Below, in pieces: positions 23,801 to 33,040 of a stretch of DNA of 44,067 bases. Numbering within the stretch: the stretch's first letter is position 1; every line of letters begins with the position of its first letter. The position numbers and the translations under genes are program-made. Source of the DNA: Acidobacteriota bacterium (GTDB lineage: Bacteria; Acidobacteriota; Vicinamibacteria; Marinacidobacterales; Marinacidobacteraceae); assembly GCA_028877265.1 (NCBI GenBank), contig JAPPGX010000002.1, positions 1 through 44,067 of the forward strand, given 5' to 3'. The notes under the pieces were generated by a model. The model searched no databases. It worked only from the letters and a program-made list of their open reading frames with translations, and was not told the DNA's origin.

Positions 23801-24714
23801 GCCTGAAGGCTCCGGGACCTCCGGGCGCGCTCCGCGCTGAGGGCGTCTTCCGGGGCGGTGTTGTCGCGGATGGCGGAGAGGAGTTCCTCACGCCGGACCG
23901 CCTTCTCGGCAACGCCGAGCAACCGTGCGTGGTCCGAAGCCTCCCGGACCCGGGTCGCGGTTCGCGAGTCGCGCCGGGCCACCCGGATGAAGCGGTCCAG
24001 TTCGCGAAGCCGCTCGCGTACCCGCCCGAGCGCCTTCTCGGCCGCCCGCAGGTTCGCCTCGCTCTCCCGCCGATTCAGGCGGTAGGCGCCGAGCCCAACC
24101 GCTTCGTCGACCAGCAGGCGCAGATCGGCGGGCTTGCGGCTGAGCACTTCGTTGGCGCGCCCCTGCTCGATCAGCGCGTAGGAGCCGGGGCCGAGCCCCG
24201 TACCGGCGAACAGCCGCCGGATGTCTCTCCGGGTGCACCGGCGGCCGTCCATCTCGTAAACCGACTGTCCACTGGCATCCACCCGGCGGCCGACGACCAC
24301 GTCGCGCCGGAAACCGCCGGTCGCCAGGCCGTCTTCCGGCGCGGGTGCGGCGGCGGCGCCGTTGCCCGGCGTCCCGGGCGATGCGCCGTTTGCGGCCGCC
24401 AACTCCGCTCCATTGGCGGCCGCGCCGTTTTGGGACTCCTCCGGACGCGAACTCCGGACCCCGCTGACGTGGAGCCGCACCTCGGCGACCCCGAGGGGCT
24501 CGCGCAGGGCGCTCCCGCTGAAGATGAGCTCCTTCCCCCGCGCCCGGATGGCGCTGGCGCCCAACTCACCGAGCACCCAGAAGACGGCGTCCGCGATATT
24601 GCTCTTCCCGCAGCCATTCGGCCCCACCACCGCCGTGGCGCCCTGCCCGAACTCGAGCGTCACCGGCTCGGCGAAGCTCTTGAACCCGGCGATCTCGAGC
24701 CGCTCGATCCTCAC
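20812..24714 (-). CDS. smc: Chromosome segregation protein SMC
   Basis: A 1300-residue SMC ATPase, the core of bacterial condensin. Walker A is VVGPNGCGKSNIADAVFW (residues 31-38 for GPNGCGKS). Two long coiled-coil arms flank a hinge near 510-690 (GALGELVEVDPGYELAAERL). The ABC signature LLSGGEKAMTAIAF starts at about 1185 and Walker B is FCLLDEVDAPLDDANV. It is about 100 residues longer than usual owing to two low-complexity insertions in the head: about 86-132 (Asn/Gly/Ala) and about 1097-1165 (Gly/Pro/Ser). ScpA and ScpB are not in this window. The GTG start is preceded by a promoter-like region and a perfect palindrome. Confidence 0.97.
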   Translation of the reverse strand: MRIERLEIAGFKSFAEPVTLEFGQGATAVVGPNGCGKSNIADAVFWVLGELGASAIRARGKELIFSGSALREPLGVAEVRLHVSGVRSSRPEESQNGAAANGAELAAANGASPGTPGNGAAAAPAPEDGLATGGFRRDVVVGRRVDASGQSVYEMDGRRCTRRDIRRLFAGTGLGPGSYALIEQGRANEVLSRKPADLRLLVDEAVGLGAYRLNRRESEANLRAAEKALGRVRERLRELDRFIRVARRDSRTATRVREASDHARLLGVAEKAVRREELLSAIRDNTAPEDALSAERARRSRSLQAFERFVEALREQVTGTEFELREATREIGDLGVRRARALSLLDEGARAAEVRASQASRLDTEATTLGARLDDLETERQESERRAGEFPDRLAELTEAAAARAAARDRALAEEREAHSRLWEQRREVDRLRASVRSFRMSRDQYATRRERLSATGLGLSGSRRELAARLDHATEGLSGARSRVRAQEDEITGLRGRLETAETARRSAAAVAEAARDEEALAEKEQVALADRHRSLEALVASRNQLGESASKVVEAAERRGLAPGGALGELVEVDPGYELAAERLLGVHRIRIDRVADVSELVEELGGEEAGPSEVLVSELLEACGSRKPPANDGDDRLSDHLKPVDPALESVVPDAVVTADLAEALAAFLKKPGAYVTRGGASVAPPGVVRFGRGGPGDGFLSTRREVAELEARKRRGTGRLARLAHASAGAREAAEKARSAVEALRQTLGRAENLAHRLQLEADRHGETVEDVSTRIQELEAEVSRHGEEAEGNEKADARAAELLARDEARLKEASRELGEGEAAHAALRRELEGREAQWRDADRELARQNAVADEVAGRARALERQVRDDRQRLGRIRAERAAAGRDEEEWLARRASAIQERRSTEAAIRDWEAREGALTGLAAGLRTRLEGAVEAARLRAAEIRDREERLHRIRSATQEAQGLLRELEGDFQRSGGGSLADAAAGLPASLRGRSREELAEEIAQVQDRIEKLGPVNEIAEARLRELRTERREPESHLKDVEQGIADGLRAIRRQDREARRIFREGFESVSAGFDEAFRQLFGGGRAELRLVETAGPPGLQEPADAASGTGQGAAPPGHETPVSGSSGNGVGEAAPAGITGEFDAWSPGGQSLAPGMPEDAQFGVEIAAQPPGKKLQSVRLLSGGEKAMTAIAFLIALFRYRPAPFCLLDEVDAPLDDANVQRFASMLDELKRDTQLVVITHNRLTMEACEHLYGVTMEEPGVSRLISTQIGADAENWIAAAADPESADGAAALSA

Positions 24715-24763
24715 TCGCTGGTCACCTGAAGATTGTGGCTGCGGCGCTGCCGAACCCCAGCGT

Positions 24764-24802
24764 ATTCTACGCCGTCAGCGGGCCCGCCCACAACATGTTG
24801 TG
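24764..24802 (-). promoter_or_regulatory. smc promoter candidate with overlapping palindromic operator
   Basis: On the minus strand TTGTGG (24788-24793) and TAGAAT (24764-24769) are spaced by 18 bp, a plausible -35/-10 pair. A perfect 14-bp palindrome, CACAACATGTTGTG (24789-24802), overlaps the -35. The predicted message starts about 45 bases before the smc GTG. The layout suggests repression by a dimeric regulator; the regulator is unknown. Confidence 0.45.
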
Positions 24803-24896
24803 TTTCGAGGGCCGTGCACCCCCAAGATACGGTGGGTCTGCGATCCGGGTCCTTGAGCAAGAAACCGTCCGGGGCCGGAAAGAGCCGGCACTCCCC

Positions 24897-25066
24897 CTGG
24901 TCCGATCAACTGGGGCAAGCCTGGAGACCAGCGTTCCGGGGCGGCGCGCCGCCCGCGCCGGTGAGCTTGACGCCGAGGTGGGAGCCGCCCTTTTCGGGTC
25001 GGGGTTGCGACGTGCGCGCCGCGGAGCGCTGCGCGTGCCGGTCTGGAGACCGGCGTTCCAAGCCGT
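24897..25066. repeat. Palindrome-rich intergenic segment upstream of the lptFG element
   Basis: Part of the 557-bp gap between divergent smc and lptFG. It contains CTGGTC (24897) pairing with GACCAG (24925), the 14-bp palindrome GGCGGCGCGCCGCC (24941-24954), and GCCGGTCT-GG-AGACCGGC (25037-25054). The last is followed by GTTCCAAGCCGT, the same words as at 8984-9012 in the rpsO-truB gap, so this piece shares sequence with family B. No gene is supported here. Confidence 0.6.
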
Positions 25067-25070
25067 TCCG

Positions 25071-25252
25071 AGGAGCCGGTGGGCGGGGTGGTGTGAGCGC
25101 CGAGAGTGGGGAGGCGCCCGGCTGGCAAGGCGCGCGAGGGAGGAATACCGGGTGTATTTCGACCAAAGCGCAACGCCGAGCGAGCCGAAGGCGAGCGGTC
25201 AGCCGGGATGCTTCGTCGCTCGAACGCCACACCACCCCGCCCACCGGCTCCT
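25071..25252. repeat. Structured element, family A, intact copy upstream of lptFG
   Basis: A 182-bp element with a perfect 25-bp terminal inverted repeat: 25071-25095 (AGGAGCCGGTGGGCGGGG...) is the exact reverse complement of 25228-25252. The core holds CCCGGCT pairing with AGCCGGG, then the hairpin GGAATAC-CGGGT-GTATTTC and the conserved words GCGAGGGAGG and GCGCAACG. The right end lies 20 bp before the lptFG GTG, and TAGAAT straddles the right boundary. The core matches the copies at 33037-33407 and 28774-28863. No transposase gene lies inside. Confidence 0.8.
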
Positions 25253-25257
25253 AGAAT
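25252..25257 (+). promoter_or_regulatory. -10-like box TAGAAT for lptFG at the element boundary
   Basis: TAGAAT begins on the last base of the right terminal repeat of the family A element and ends 14 bases before the lptFG GTG. The expected transcription start would leave a leader of about eight bases. No -35 is evident; upstream bases belong to the element's terminal stem. Confidence 0.35.
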
Positions 25258-25271
25258 CCGGGAAGTCCGCC

Positions 25272-27542
25272 GTGGGTCTCCTCAGCCGCTACATCGTCCG
25301 GCTCATCGCCCCCGGCGTATTCCTGGGGACCGCCGTCTTCCTGTTCGCGCTGCTGCTGAACGAACTGATCGTCAACATCGAGCTGATCGTCACGCAGGGA
25401 GCGAACCCGGAGACGGTGGGGCTGGCCTTTGCCCAACTGATTCCCGCGCTCCTGGCCGTCGCCATCCCGAGCGCGCTGCTGCTCGGGATCCTGCTGGCGC
25501 TGAACCGGCTCTCCAGTGGACACGAACTGATCGCGATGCGGGCCGGCGGGATCTCTCCCTGGCGGCTCCTCGTCCCGATCGGGACCGCGGCGGGAGCCAG
25601 CTTCGGTCTGTGCCTGCTGTTGATGCTGGAGGTCGTCCCGCCGGCGAACCAGCGGTTCGTCGAGCTGAGAGACGAACTCCTGAGCTCGCGGCTCCGCACC
25701 GAGATCGAGCCCCGCATGTTCTACGACGAGCTCCTCGACGGGCGGGTCCTGCTCGTGGGAGACGTGCCTCCGGGCGAGGACGGCTGGAGGCGCGTCTTTC
25801 TCGCCGACACCGCGCGCGCCGACGAGCCGACCATCTTCGTCGCGGAGCGCGGACGGCTGGTGACCGTCCCCGGAGAGCGTCTGGCGTTTCTGGAGCTCAC
25901 CGGGGTCGAGGTCCACAATGCCGGGCTCGACGATCCGGGCCTGTACCGTATTCAGCGCGCGGAACGGATTCGCCTGCCCCTCGACGCCGAGGAGGTGTTC
26001 GGCCCGGAGACCCCGAGCGTGAGCCGTAGCGCCCGGGCCATGTTGCTTCCGGATCTCGTGGCGGCCTACGAAGGCACCGACCACCCGATCTACCTGGTCG
26101 AGATCCACAAGAAGTTCGCCTTTCCCTTCGCCTGCCTCGCCTTCGGACTGCTCGGCCTGGGCATCGGGATCCGGCCGTCGGCGGGACCGACGCGCGCCGG
26201 ATCGTTCGCGGTGGCGATCCTCGTGATCCTCGCCTGGTACGCCCCGAACGCGTTCGGCGAACAGCTCGCCGGAGCGGGAGAGCTGTCTCCGTGGATCGCC
26301 ATGTGGGGAGCCAACATCGTGACGGTGGGCGCCGGCATCGCCCTGCTGGCCCTGGCTTCGAGGGAGCTGCATCCGCTGGAGGCGGCCCGCCGCTTCCTCA
26401 GCCGGCTCTGGCGCTTGCTTCCCCGCCGCCGTTCGGCCGTCCGGCGCTGGCGTCCGCCGGGACTGCCCACGATCCTGGACCGGTACGTCGTTACCCGCTA
26501 CGTCACGTTCCTGTTCCTGGCGCTGGCGGCGCTGCTCTCCTGGGAGATGATCGGCCTGCTGAACGCGGTGATCGGCGACGCCTTTGAGCGGGACATCGCG
26601 ACTTCCACCGTGCTTCGCTACCTGGGTCTTTCGATTCCCGCGTTCGCGGCCCAGATGCTGCCGCTCGCGACCCTCACCGCGACGCTCGTGACCTTCGGCC
26701 TCCTGAGCCGGCACAACGAGGTGACCGCGTTCCTCGCCGGGGGGGTCAGCCGGGCGCGCCTCGTGGTCCCGGCGCTCGCCACCGGACTGCTCGTGAGCGC
26801 CGCGGGCTTCGGGCTGCAGGAGCGGCTGATCCCGCAGACGGCGCCGGAAGCCGAAGATACGGGCGCCCGCATCCGGGGCGAGGCCCGGCGGACCGTCAAT
26901 CCGCTGGAGCGGCACTGGGGAATGGGACCCGAGGGACAGGTCTACCACTACGACGAGTTCGACGCGGACAACGTGGTCCTCAGCGGGCTGTCGGTGTTCC
27001 GGCTCAGTCCGGACAGCGCGTCGCTGGCCGCCCGCAGCTACGCGGCTTCCGCCCACTGGTCCGAGATGGAGCAGACGTGGACCGGGATCGGAGGCTGGGA
27101 GCGCGACCTCCACCGCGGCCGCGCCGCCGAACCGTTCGCCGTGCAGGCGATTCCGGACGTGTCCGTACCGGACGCCCTCCTCCGGGAAGACCTCGCGACC
27201 GACCATCTTCCCTATCGCGACCTCGAGGAACGCATCGAAACGATCGAGGCGGCGGGACACCGCGATCCGGTGCTCCAAGTAGCTCTGGAGACCAAGACCG
27301 CCCTGCCCTTCGCTTCGCTGGTCACGGTGCTCATCGGGCTCCCGTTCGCATTCCGGAGGACGAATCAGAGCGCCTGGGCGAGCGCCGCCATCGCCTTCGC
27401 GATCGCGATCGTCTATCTGGTCGCCACCCAGTTCTTCCGTTCCATCGGGAACGCGGAGCTGCTCGATCCGGTGCTCGCGGCGTGGTCCCCGAACCTCTTC
27501 TTCGGGCTCGCCTCCGTCTTCCTGCTGCTGCAGCGGCGGTGA
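25272..27542 (+). CDS. Fused LptF-LptG lipopolysaccharide export permease
   Basis: A 756-residue protein with two LptF/LptG (YjgP/YjgQ) units in one chain. The first unit (about 1-375) opens with LLSRYIVRLIAPGVFLGTAV, and the second (about 397-756) with LDRYVVTRYVTFLFLALAAL. Each has membrane helices at its ends around a periplasmic jellyroll-like domain (first about 130-250, second about 500-660). In Proteobacteria LptF and LptG are separate, about 360 residues each, and work with LptB and LptC to lift LPS from the inner membrane. The fusion would give a built-in heterodimer. The GTG at 25272 was chosen because upstream sequence is the repeat element. It ends 15 bp from a convergent nucleotidyltransferase gene. 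Confidence 0.9.
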   Translation: MGLLSRYIVRLIAPGVFLGTAVFLFALLLNELIVNIELIVTQGANPETVGLAFAQLIPALLAVAIPSALLLGILLALNRLSSGHELIAMRAGGISPWRLLVPIGTAAGASFGLCLLLMLEVVPPANQRFVELRDELLSSRLRTEIEPRMFYDELLDGRVLLVGDVPPGEDGWRRVFLADTARADEPTIFVAERGRLVTVPGERLAFLELTGVEVHNAGLDDPGLYRIQRAERIRLPLDAEEVFGPETPSVSRSARAMLLPDLVAAYEGTDHPIYLVEIHKKFAFPFACLAFGLLGLGIGIRPSAGPTRAGSFAVAILVILAWYAPNAFGEQLAGAGELSPWIAMWGANIVTVGAGIALLALASRELHPLEAARRFLSRLWRLLPRRRSAVRRWRPPGLPTILDRYVVTRYVTFLFLALAALLSWEMIGLLNAVIGDAFERDIATSTVLRYLGLSIPAFAAQMLPLATLTATLVTFGLLSRHNEVTAFLAGGVSRARLVVPALATGLLVSAAGFGLQERLIPQTAPEAEDTGARIRGEARRTVNPLERHWGMGPEGQVYHYDEFDADNVVLSGLSVFRLSPDSASLAARSYAASAHWSEMEQTWTGIGGWERDLHRGRAAEPFAVQAIPDVSVPDALLREDLATDHLPYRDLEERIETIEAAGHRDPVLQVALETKTALPFASLVTVLIGLPFAFRRTNQSAWASAAIAFAIAIVYLVATQFFRSIGNAELLDPVLAAWSPNLFFGLASVFLLLQRR

Positions 27543-27557
27543 CGCGCTGCCGCGCCG

Positions 27558-28739
27558 TTAGCCGAAGCGCTCCGCCGGACCCAGCAGGGTGCCGGGAGGC
27601 GTCGCGGATCCGGCGGCGACGCTGGCGCCCGCTCCCAGACAGGCGCCGACGACGGGAACTCCGACGCGCGCCGTGTGTCCAAGCACCTCGATGCGCTCGA
27701 CCGGGCCCGAGCGGAGGCGGGCGTCATCTCCAACCGAGGCGCCGCGGCCGAGCACGCTGTCCCGGACGATCGCTCCGGCGCCCACGCTCGCCCCTTCCAT
27801 CAGCACCGCCCGTTCTACCACCGCACCGGCAGCGATTCGGGCGCCGGCGCCGAGCTCCACCGGTCCGAGCAGTCGTGCTTCGGAGTGCACGGACGCTCCT
27901 TCGCCGATAAAGATGGCCCCTTCCCCCATCTCCCCCGTGCTCGTCTCGAATCCGAGTGCCCGGGCCCCTTCCCCCGGCGGGTCTCCGCCGAAGAGAGGCA
28001 CGATGCGTCCGATGACGTCCCACGGGTAGGTCAGCGGGATCCAGGGACGCCGCGCTCGCACCGCACGCACCCCGGGAGAGCGCGCCAGGATTCGAATGAG
28101 GTCCGGAAGTTCGAGTTCGCCCCGGACACTCTCCCGGACCTGGCCGAGGTGTTCGAGGTCTTCTCGCCTCAGCGAATAGGCCCCCACGCTGCTCAGCTCC
28201 CAGGGCCGTGCCGCCGGAGGCTTTTCCTGAACATCCACCAGCCAGTCATCTTCGGTGACCGTGACCGTCGCCCGGTTCCAGGGGTCGCTGGCCTCCTTGC
28301 AGAGGATGGCCGTCGGATGCTCGCTTACCCGCGCCAGGTCGTCGTGGTGGTAGAAGTCGTCGCCGTTGAGGACGAGGACCGGTCCCCGAACAGCGGCAGC
28401 CGCGACTCGCAGCGCGTCGGCGGTCCCGCGCGCGTTCGGCTGCTCGACCGGCACGAGGTGGATTCCCCCGTAGCGCGTTCCGAAGTGATCGAGGATGCGC
28501 TCCTTCTGATATCCGACCACCAGGACCGCGGTGTCCACCACTCCGCGCAACTGATCGAGCACCCGCTCGGTCAGCGGGCGTCCCCAAAGCGGCAGGAGCG
28601 GCTTCGGAAAGTCGGCGGTCAGCGGCCAGGTCCGCTGCGATTTGCCGGCCAGGAGGATGACGGCGGTCGGCCGCGGGGCGCCCGCCGTCACCGATTCGCC
28701 CCCGCTCCGGCAGCGGAAGCGCCGCTCCGCACCAGGCAT
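27558..28739 (-). CDS. Sugar-1-phosphate nucleotidyltransferase with hexapeptide-repeat domain
   Basis: A 393-residue NDP-sugar pyrophosphorylase. The catalytic part (about 25-250) has TAVILLAGKSQRTWPLTADF, FPKPLLPLWGRPLTERVLDQ, the metal-site strand VLVLNGDDFYHHDD and ARRPWIPLTYPWDV. The usual LAGGxGTRxxPLT loop reads LAGKSQRTWPLT, so one loop glycine is replaced by Lys. Residues about 270-385 are a left-handed beta-helix (GEGASVHSEARLLGPVELGA), as in GlmU or archaeal bifunctional enzymes. Candidate products include UDP-GlcNAc or dTDP-glucose. A GTG at 28691 would give a shorter, more typical N-terminus. Sequence alone does not settle the substrate. Confidence 0.85.
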   Translation of the reverse strand: MPGAERRFRCRSGGESVTAGAPRPTAVILLAGKSQRTWPLTADFPKPLLPLWGRPLTERVLDQLRGVVDTAVLVVGYQKERILDHFGTRYGGIHLVPVEQPNARGTADALRVAAAAVRGPVLVLNGDDFYHHDDLARVSEHPTAILCKEASDPWNRATVTVTEDDWLVDVQEKPPAARPWELSSVGAYSLRREDLEHLGQVRESVRGELELPDLIRILARSPGVRAVRARRPWIPLTYPWDVIGRIVPLFGGDPPGEGARALGFETSTGEMGEGAIFIGEGASVHSEARLLGPVELGAGARIAAGAVVERAVLMEGASVGAGAIVRDSVLGRGASVGDDARLRSGPVERIEVLGHTARVGVPVVGACLGAGASVAAGSATPPGTLLGPAERFG

Positions 28740-28773
28740 TCCGATCGAAACCGGGCTGCTGGCGGCCCGCGGT

Positions 28774-28863
28774 GAAACGCAACGCCGGGCGCCGCCAGGC
28801 GGCGCGGTTCAGCGGGGCTGCATCGCCGCTCGAACGCCGCGTGAGTCTTGCCGCAGGCTGCTA
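28774..28863. repeat. Structured element, family A, right half only
   Basis: From GAAACGCAACG to GCAGGCTGCTA this matches the right half of the family A element at 33037-33407. The central hairpin is GCGCCGC-CAG-GCGGCGC, a different stem sequence from other copies at the same place. The left half and the left terminal repeat are missing, so the copy is truncated. It lies in the 224-bp gap between the divergent nucleotidyltransferase and metK. The rest of that gap holds a small hairpin GAGGCGA/TCGCCTC at about 28896-28919 and the metK ribosome-binding site. Confidence 0.65.
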
Positions 28864-28963
28864 ACATGCCGCGCTCTCCCAAACGGCGAATCCCGAGGCG
28901 AACGGCGAAGATCGCCTCTCATTACCGGTCAAGACCCCAAGGCGAGGAAGGCGTCCCGTAAGC

Positions 28964-30127
<1,164 letters not shown>

Positions 30128-30139
30128 CGGGCGGCGGGA

Positions 30140-33040
30140 ATGAGCAACGGGCCAGCGGACGCCCTCGCGACCCGCCTCGACCCGGCGGCCGTCGAGGCCG
30201 AGGGCTGGGACCGGTGGCGAGAGGCGCGGGCCTTCGAGACGGAGGTGGACCCCGGGGGGCGGACCCGTCCGGACGGCGATCCGCACCGCGAGCCGTTCAC
30301 CATCGTCATCCCCCCTCCCAACATCACCGGCCGGCTCCACATGGGGCACGCGCTCAACAACACGATTCAGGACGTGCTCATCCGCTTCCGCCGGATGGAG
30401 GGGCGGGACGCTCTGTGGGTGCCGGGAACCGACCACGCGGGCATCTCCACCCAGACCGTCGTGCGCAAACACCTCGACGCGCAGGGCGTCGACTACCGGG
30501 AGCTGGGACGCGACGCCTTCATCGATCGGGTCTGGGAATGGCGGGAAGAGTTCGGGGGAGTGATCCTGGAGCAGCTCCGCAAGCTCGGTTGTTCGTGCGA
30601 CTTCCGGCGCACCCGCTTCACGATGGACGAGGGGCTGTCGCGTGCGGTGCGGACGGTGTTCAAGGCGCTCTATGACCGCGGACTGATCTATCGGGGCAAG
30701 CGGGTGGTCAACTGGTGCCCGGTGGACCGAACCGCGCTCTCCGACGACGAGGTCGAAACGGCGCCCGAGGGAGAACCGGGCCACCTGTGGAGCATCCGCT
30801 ATCCGCTCGCTGACGATCGTCGCCATCACCTCACGGTAGCCACCACCCGGCCGGAAACGCTCTTCGGGGACGTCGCCGTCGCCGTCCACCCCGAGGACGC
30901 CCGCTACCGCGCGTTCATCGGACGGAACGTCCGGCTTCCGCTTACCGGCCGCGTGATTCCGGTGATCGCCGACTCCGGGGTGGAAAGGGACTTCGGAACC
31001 GGCTGCCTGAAGATCACTCCCGCCCACGATCCGCACGACTTCGAGATCGGCGAACGGCACGGCCTCGAACCGCGGAACGTGATGCACGAGGACGCGACCC
31101 TGAACGACCAGGTGCCCGAGACGTTTCGCGGGCTCGAACGGTACGAAGCGCGCCGGGAAGCCGTTGCCGCGCTGGAGGCGGCCGGGCTTCTCGAGGCGGT
31201 GACCCCCCACCAGGTGCCGCTCGGCCGGGCACAGCGCTCGGGAGCTCCGATCGAGTACCGCCTCTCCGACCAGTGGTTCGTCCGGATGCGGCCGCTCGCG
31301 GACCGGGCGCTCCGCCGCAGCGGCTTCGAGAAGGGAGACACGGGCTGGGAAAAAGTTCGCGAGGGCGAACTCCGGTTCCATCCGGCCCGCTGGGAACAGA
31401 TCTACGCGCGCTGGCTCATCGAAATCCGGGACTGGACGATCAGCCGGCAGATCTGGTGGGGACATCGCATCCCGGCCTGGCACCACCGGGAAACCGGAAA
31501 CGTGGCGGTAGGGGTCGAGACACCCGCGGAGGTCCTTGCCGACCCGAACGCCTGGCGTCAGGACGACGACGTGCTGGACACCTGGTTCAGTTCCTGGTTA
31601 TGGCCGATGAGCACCCTGGGCTGGCCGGACGAGACACCCGATCTCGCCCGCTACTTTCCGACCTCGGTGCTCTCCACCGACAAGGGAATCCTGTTCTTCT
31701 GGGTCGCCCGGATGAACTTCGCCGGGATCGAGATGACGGACCGGCTTCCGTACCGCGACGTCTACATCCATCCCACCGTGCTCGACGAACGCGGCGCCGT
31801 CATGAGCAAGAGCAAGGGGAACGGGGTCGATCCGCTGGCGGTGATCGACGGGGCCACCCTGGCGGAACTCAAGCGGCCGGTGGAGGAAGCGCGGCCCACC
31901 AACATGAAGGAACTGCTCCGCCGGGTGGAACGGAACTTCCCGGACGGTTTCGAGGGAGTGGGAGCCGACGCCCTGCGTTTCACGCTCGTCCGCCTCTGCT
32001 CCGAAGGACAGGAGATGCGTCTCTCGCTGTCGAAGTTCCACGAGATCGGCCGCCGCTTCCTCACCAAGCTCTGGAATGCATCCCGTTTCGCCCTCATCGC
32101 CATCGACGAGATCGAAACGGAAGGCCCGATGGGCGAGCCGCAGGCCGAGGACCGCTGGATCGTCTCCCGGGCGAATGTCTGCGCGACCGAGGTCCGCAGA
32201 TCCCTCGACAGCTTCGATTTCGCCGCCGTGGGCGCCGTGCTCTACCGATTCGTCTGGAATGACTTCTGCGACTGGTACGTCGAGTTGGCCAAGGTGCGGC
32301 TCCGTTCCGGACCCGAGGCGGCACGGCGCACCGCCGCCACTCTGGGAAGCGTCCTGAACGACACCCTGCATCTGCTGCATCCGGTGACTCCCTTCGTGAC
32401 GGAACACCTCTTCGCCCGGCTCCGGCTGGCCATGGACCGGAAGGATCTGTGGAACGGCGAACGGCCGGCGGCGGATCTGCTGACCCGCTCGGCATTCCCC
32501 GACGGAAGGGGAAGGCGCGACCGAAAGCTCGAAGAACGCTTCGCGGCTCTTCAGCGGCTGGTGAGCGGGGTCCGCAAACTCCGCGCCGACGCCGGGCTGC
32601 CGCCCGATCTGCGGCTTCACGTCCGGGTCGAGGAATCGCGCCGTCTTGCCGGGTTCGGCACCCTCCTGGCGGAGTGCCGGGAACCCGTCGCCTCGCTGGC
32701 CCGGCTCACATCCGTCTCCGTCGCATCGCCCGGTGATGCCTCGCTGCCGCCCGGCCCGGAGCCCGGCGCCGGCCGGGTTTCCATCGTGGATCCGGCTTTC
32801 GAAGCACACACCACCCTGGGGGACGCCGTCGATCTGGAGGCGCTGCGCCAACGCGTCGAGCGACAGCTCGGGCGTTTGGGCAAGGAGCGCGAAAGCACCC
32901 GGAAACGGTTGTCGAACCCCGGTTTTCTCGCCGGTGCCGATCCCGCCGTGGTCAACCAGGCCCGCGGAAAACTCGCCTCGCTGGACGATCAGACCGAGCG
33001 GCTCCGGGAGCTTGCCGGGCAACTCGGTGGCGGGCGCTAG
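30140..33040 (+). CDS. valS: Valine--tRNA ligase
   Basis: A 966-residue class I synthetase. The HIGH-type motif is HMGH at residues 67-70 within PPPNITGRLHMGHALNNT. The CP1 editing domain spans about 190-340. The ValRS catalytic run includes WWGHRIPAWHHRETGNVAVG and DVLDTWFSSWLWPMSTLGWP. The KMSKS motif reads VMSKS (554-558), with Val in place of the first Lys. A C-terminal coiled-coil of about 65 residues (LEALRQRVERQLGRLGKERE) is the ValRS tRNA-binding arm. The TAG stop lies inside the left terminal repeat of the downstream family A element. Confidence 0.97.
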   Translation: MSNGPADALATRLDPAAVEAEGWDRWREARAFETEVDPGGRTRPDGDPHREPFTIVIPPPNITGRLHMGHALNNTIQDVLIRFRRMEGRDALWVPGTDHAGISTQTVVRKHLDAQGVDYRELGRDAFIDRVWEWREEFGGVILEQLRKLGCSCDFRRTRFTMDEGLSRAVRTVFKALYDRGLIYRGKRVVNWCPVDRTALSDDEVETAPEGEPGHLWSIRYPLADDRRHHLTVATTRPETLFGDVAVAVHPEDARYRAFIGRNVRLPLTGRVIPVIADSGVERDFGTGCLKITPAHDPHDFEIGERHGLEPRNVMHEDATLNDQVPETFRGLERYEARREAVAALEAAGLLEAVTPHQVPLGRAQRSGAPIEYRLSDQWFVRMRPLADRALRRSGFEKGDTGWEKVREGELRFHPARWEQIYARWLIEIRDWTISRQIWWGHRIPAWHHRETGNVAVGVETPAEVLADPNAWRQDDDVLDTWFSSWLWPMSTLGWPDETPDLARYFPTSVLSTDKGILFFWVARMNFAGIEMTDRLPYRDVYIHPTVLDERGAVMSKSKGNGVDPLAVIDGATLAELKRPVEEARPTNMKELLRRVERNFPDGFEGVGADALRFTLVRLCSEGQEMRLSLSKFHEIGRRFLTKLWNASRFALIAIDEIETEGPMGEPQAEDRWIVSRANVCATEVRRSLDSFDFAAVGAVLYRFVWNDFCDWYVELAKVRLRSGPEAARRTAATLGSVLNDTLHLLHPVTPFVTEHLFARLRLAMDRKDLWNGERPAADLLTRSAFPDGRGRRDRKLEERFAALQRLVSGVRKLRADAGLPPDLRLHVRVEESRRLAGFGTLLAECREPVASLARLTSVSVASPGDASLPPGPEPGAGRVSIVDPAFEAHTTLGDAVDLEALRQRVERQLGRLGKERESTRKRLSNPGFLAGADPAVVNQARGKLASLDDQTERLRELAGQLGGGR

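Noticed and set aside
24735..25271. N-terminal 179-residue extension of the LptFG frame
   Set aside because: It translates the repeat-rich intergenic region; the permease begins with its first membrane helix right after the GTG at 25272.
28864..28963. SAM riboswitch upstream of metK
   Set aside because: No SAM-I, SAM-II or SAM-IV core could be matched; only a short GAGGCGA/TCGCCTC hairpin is visible.
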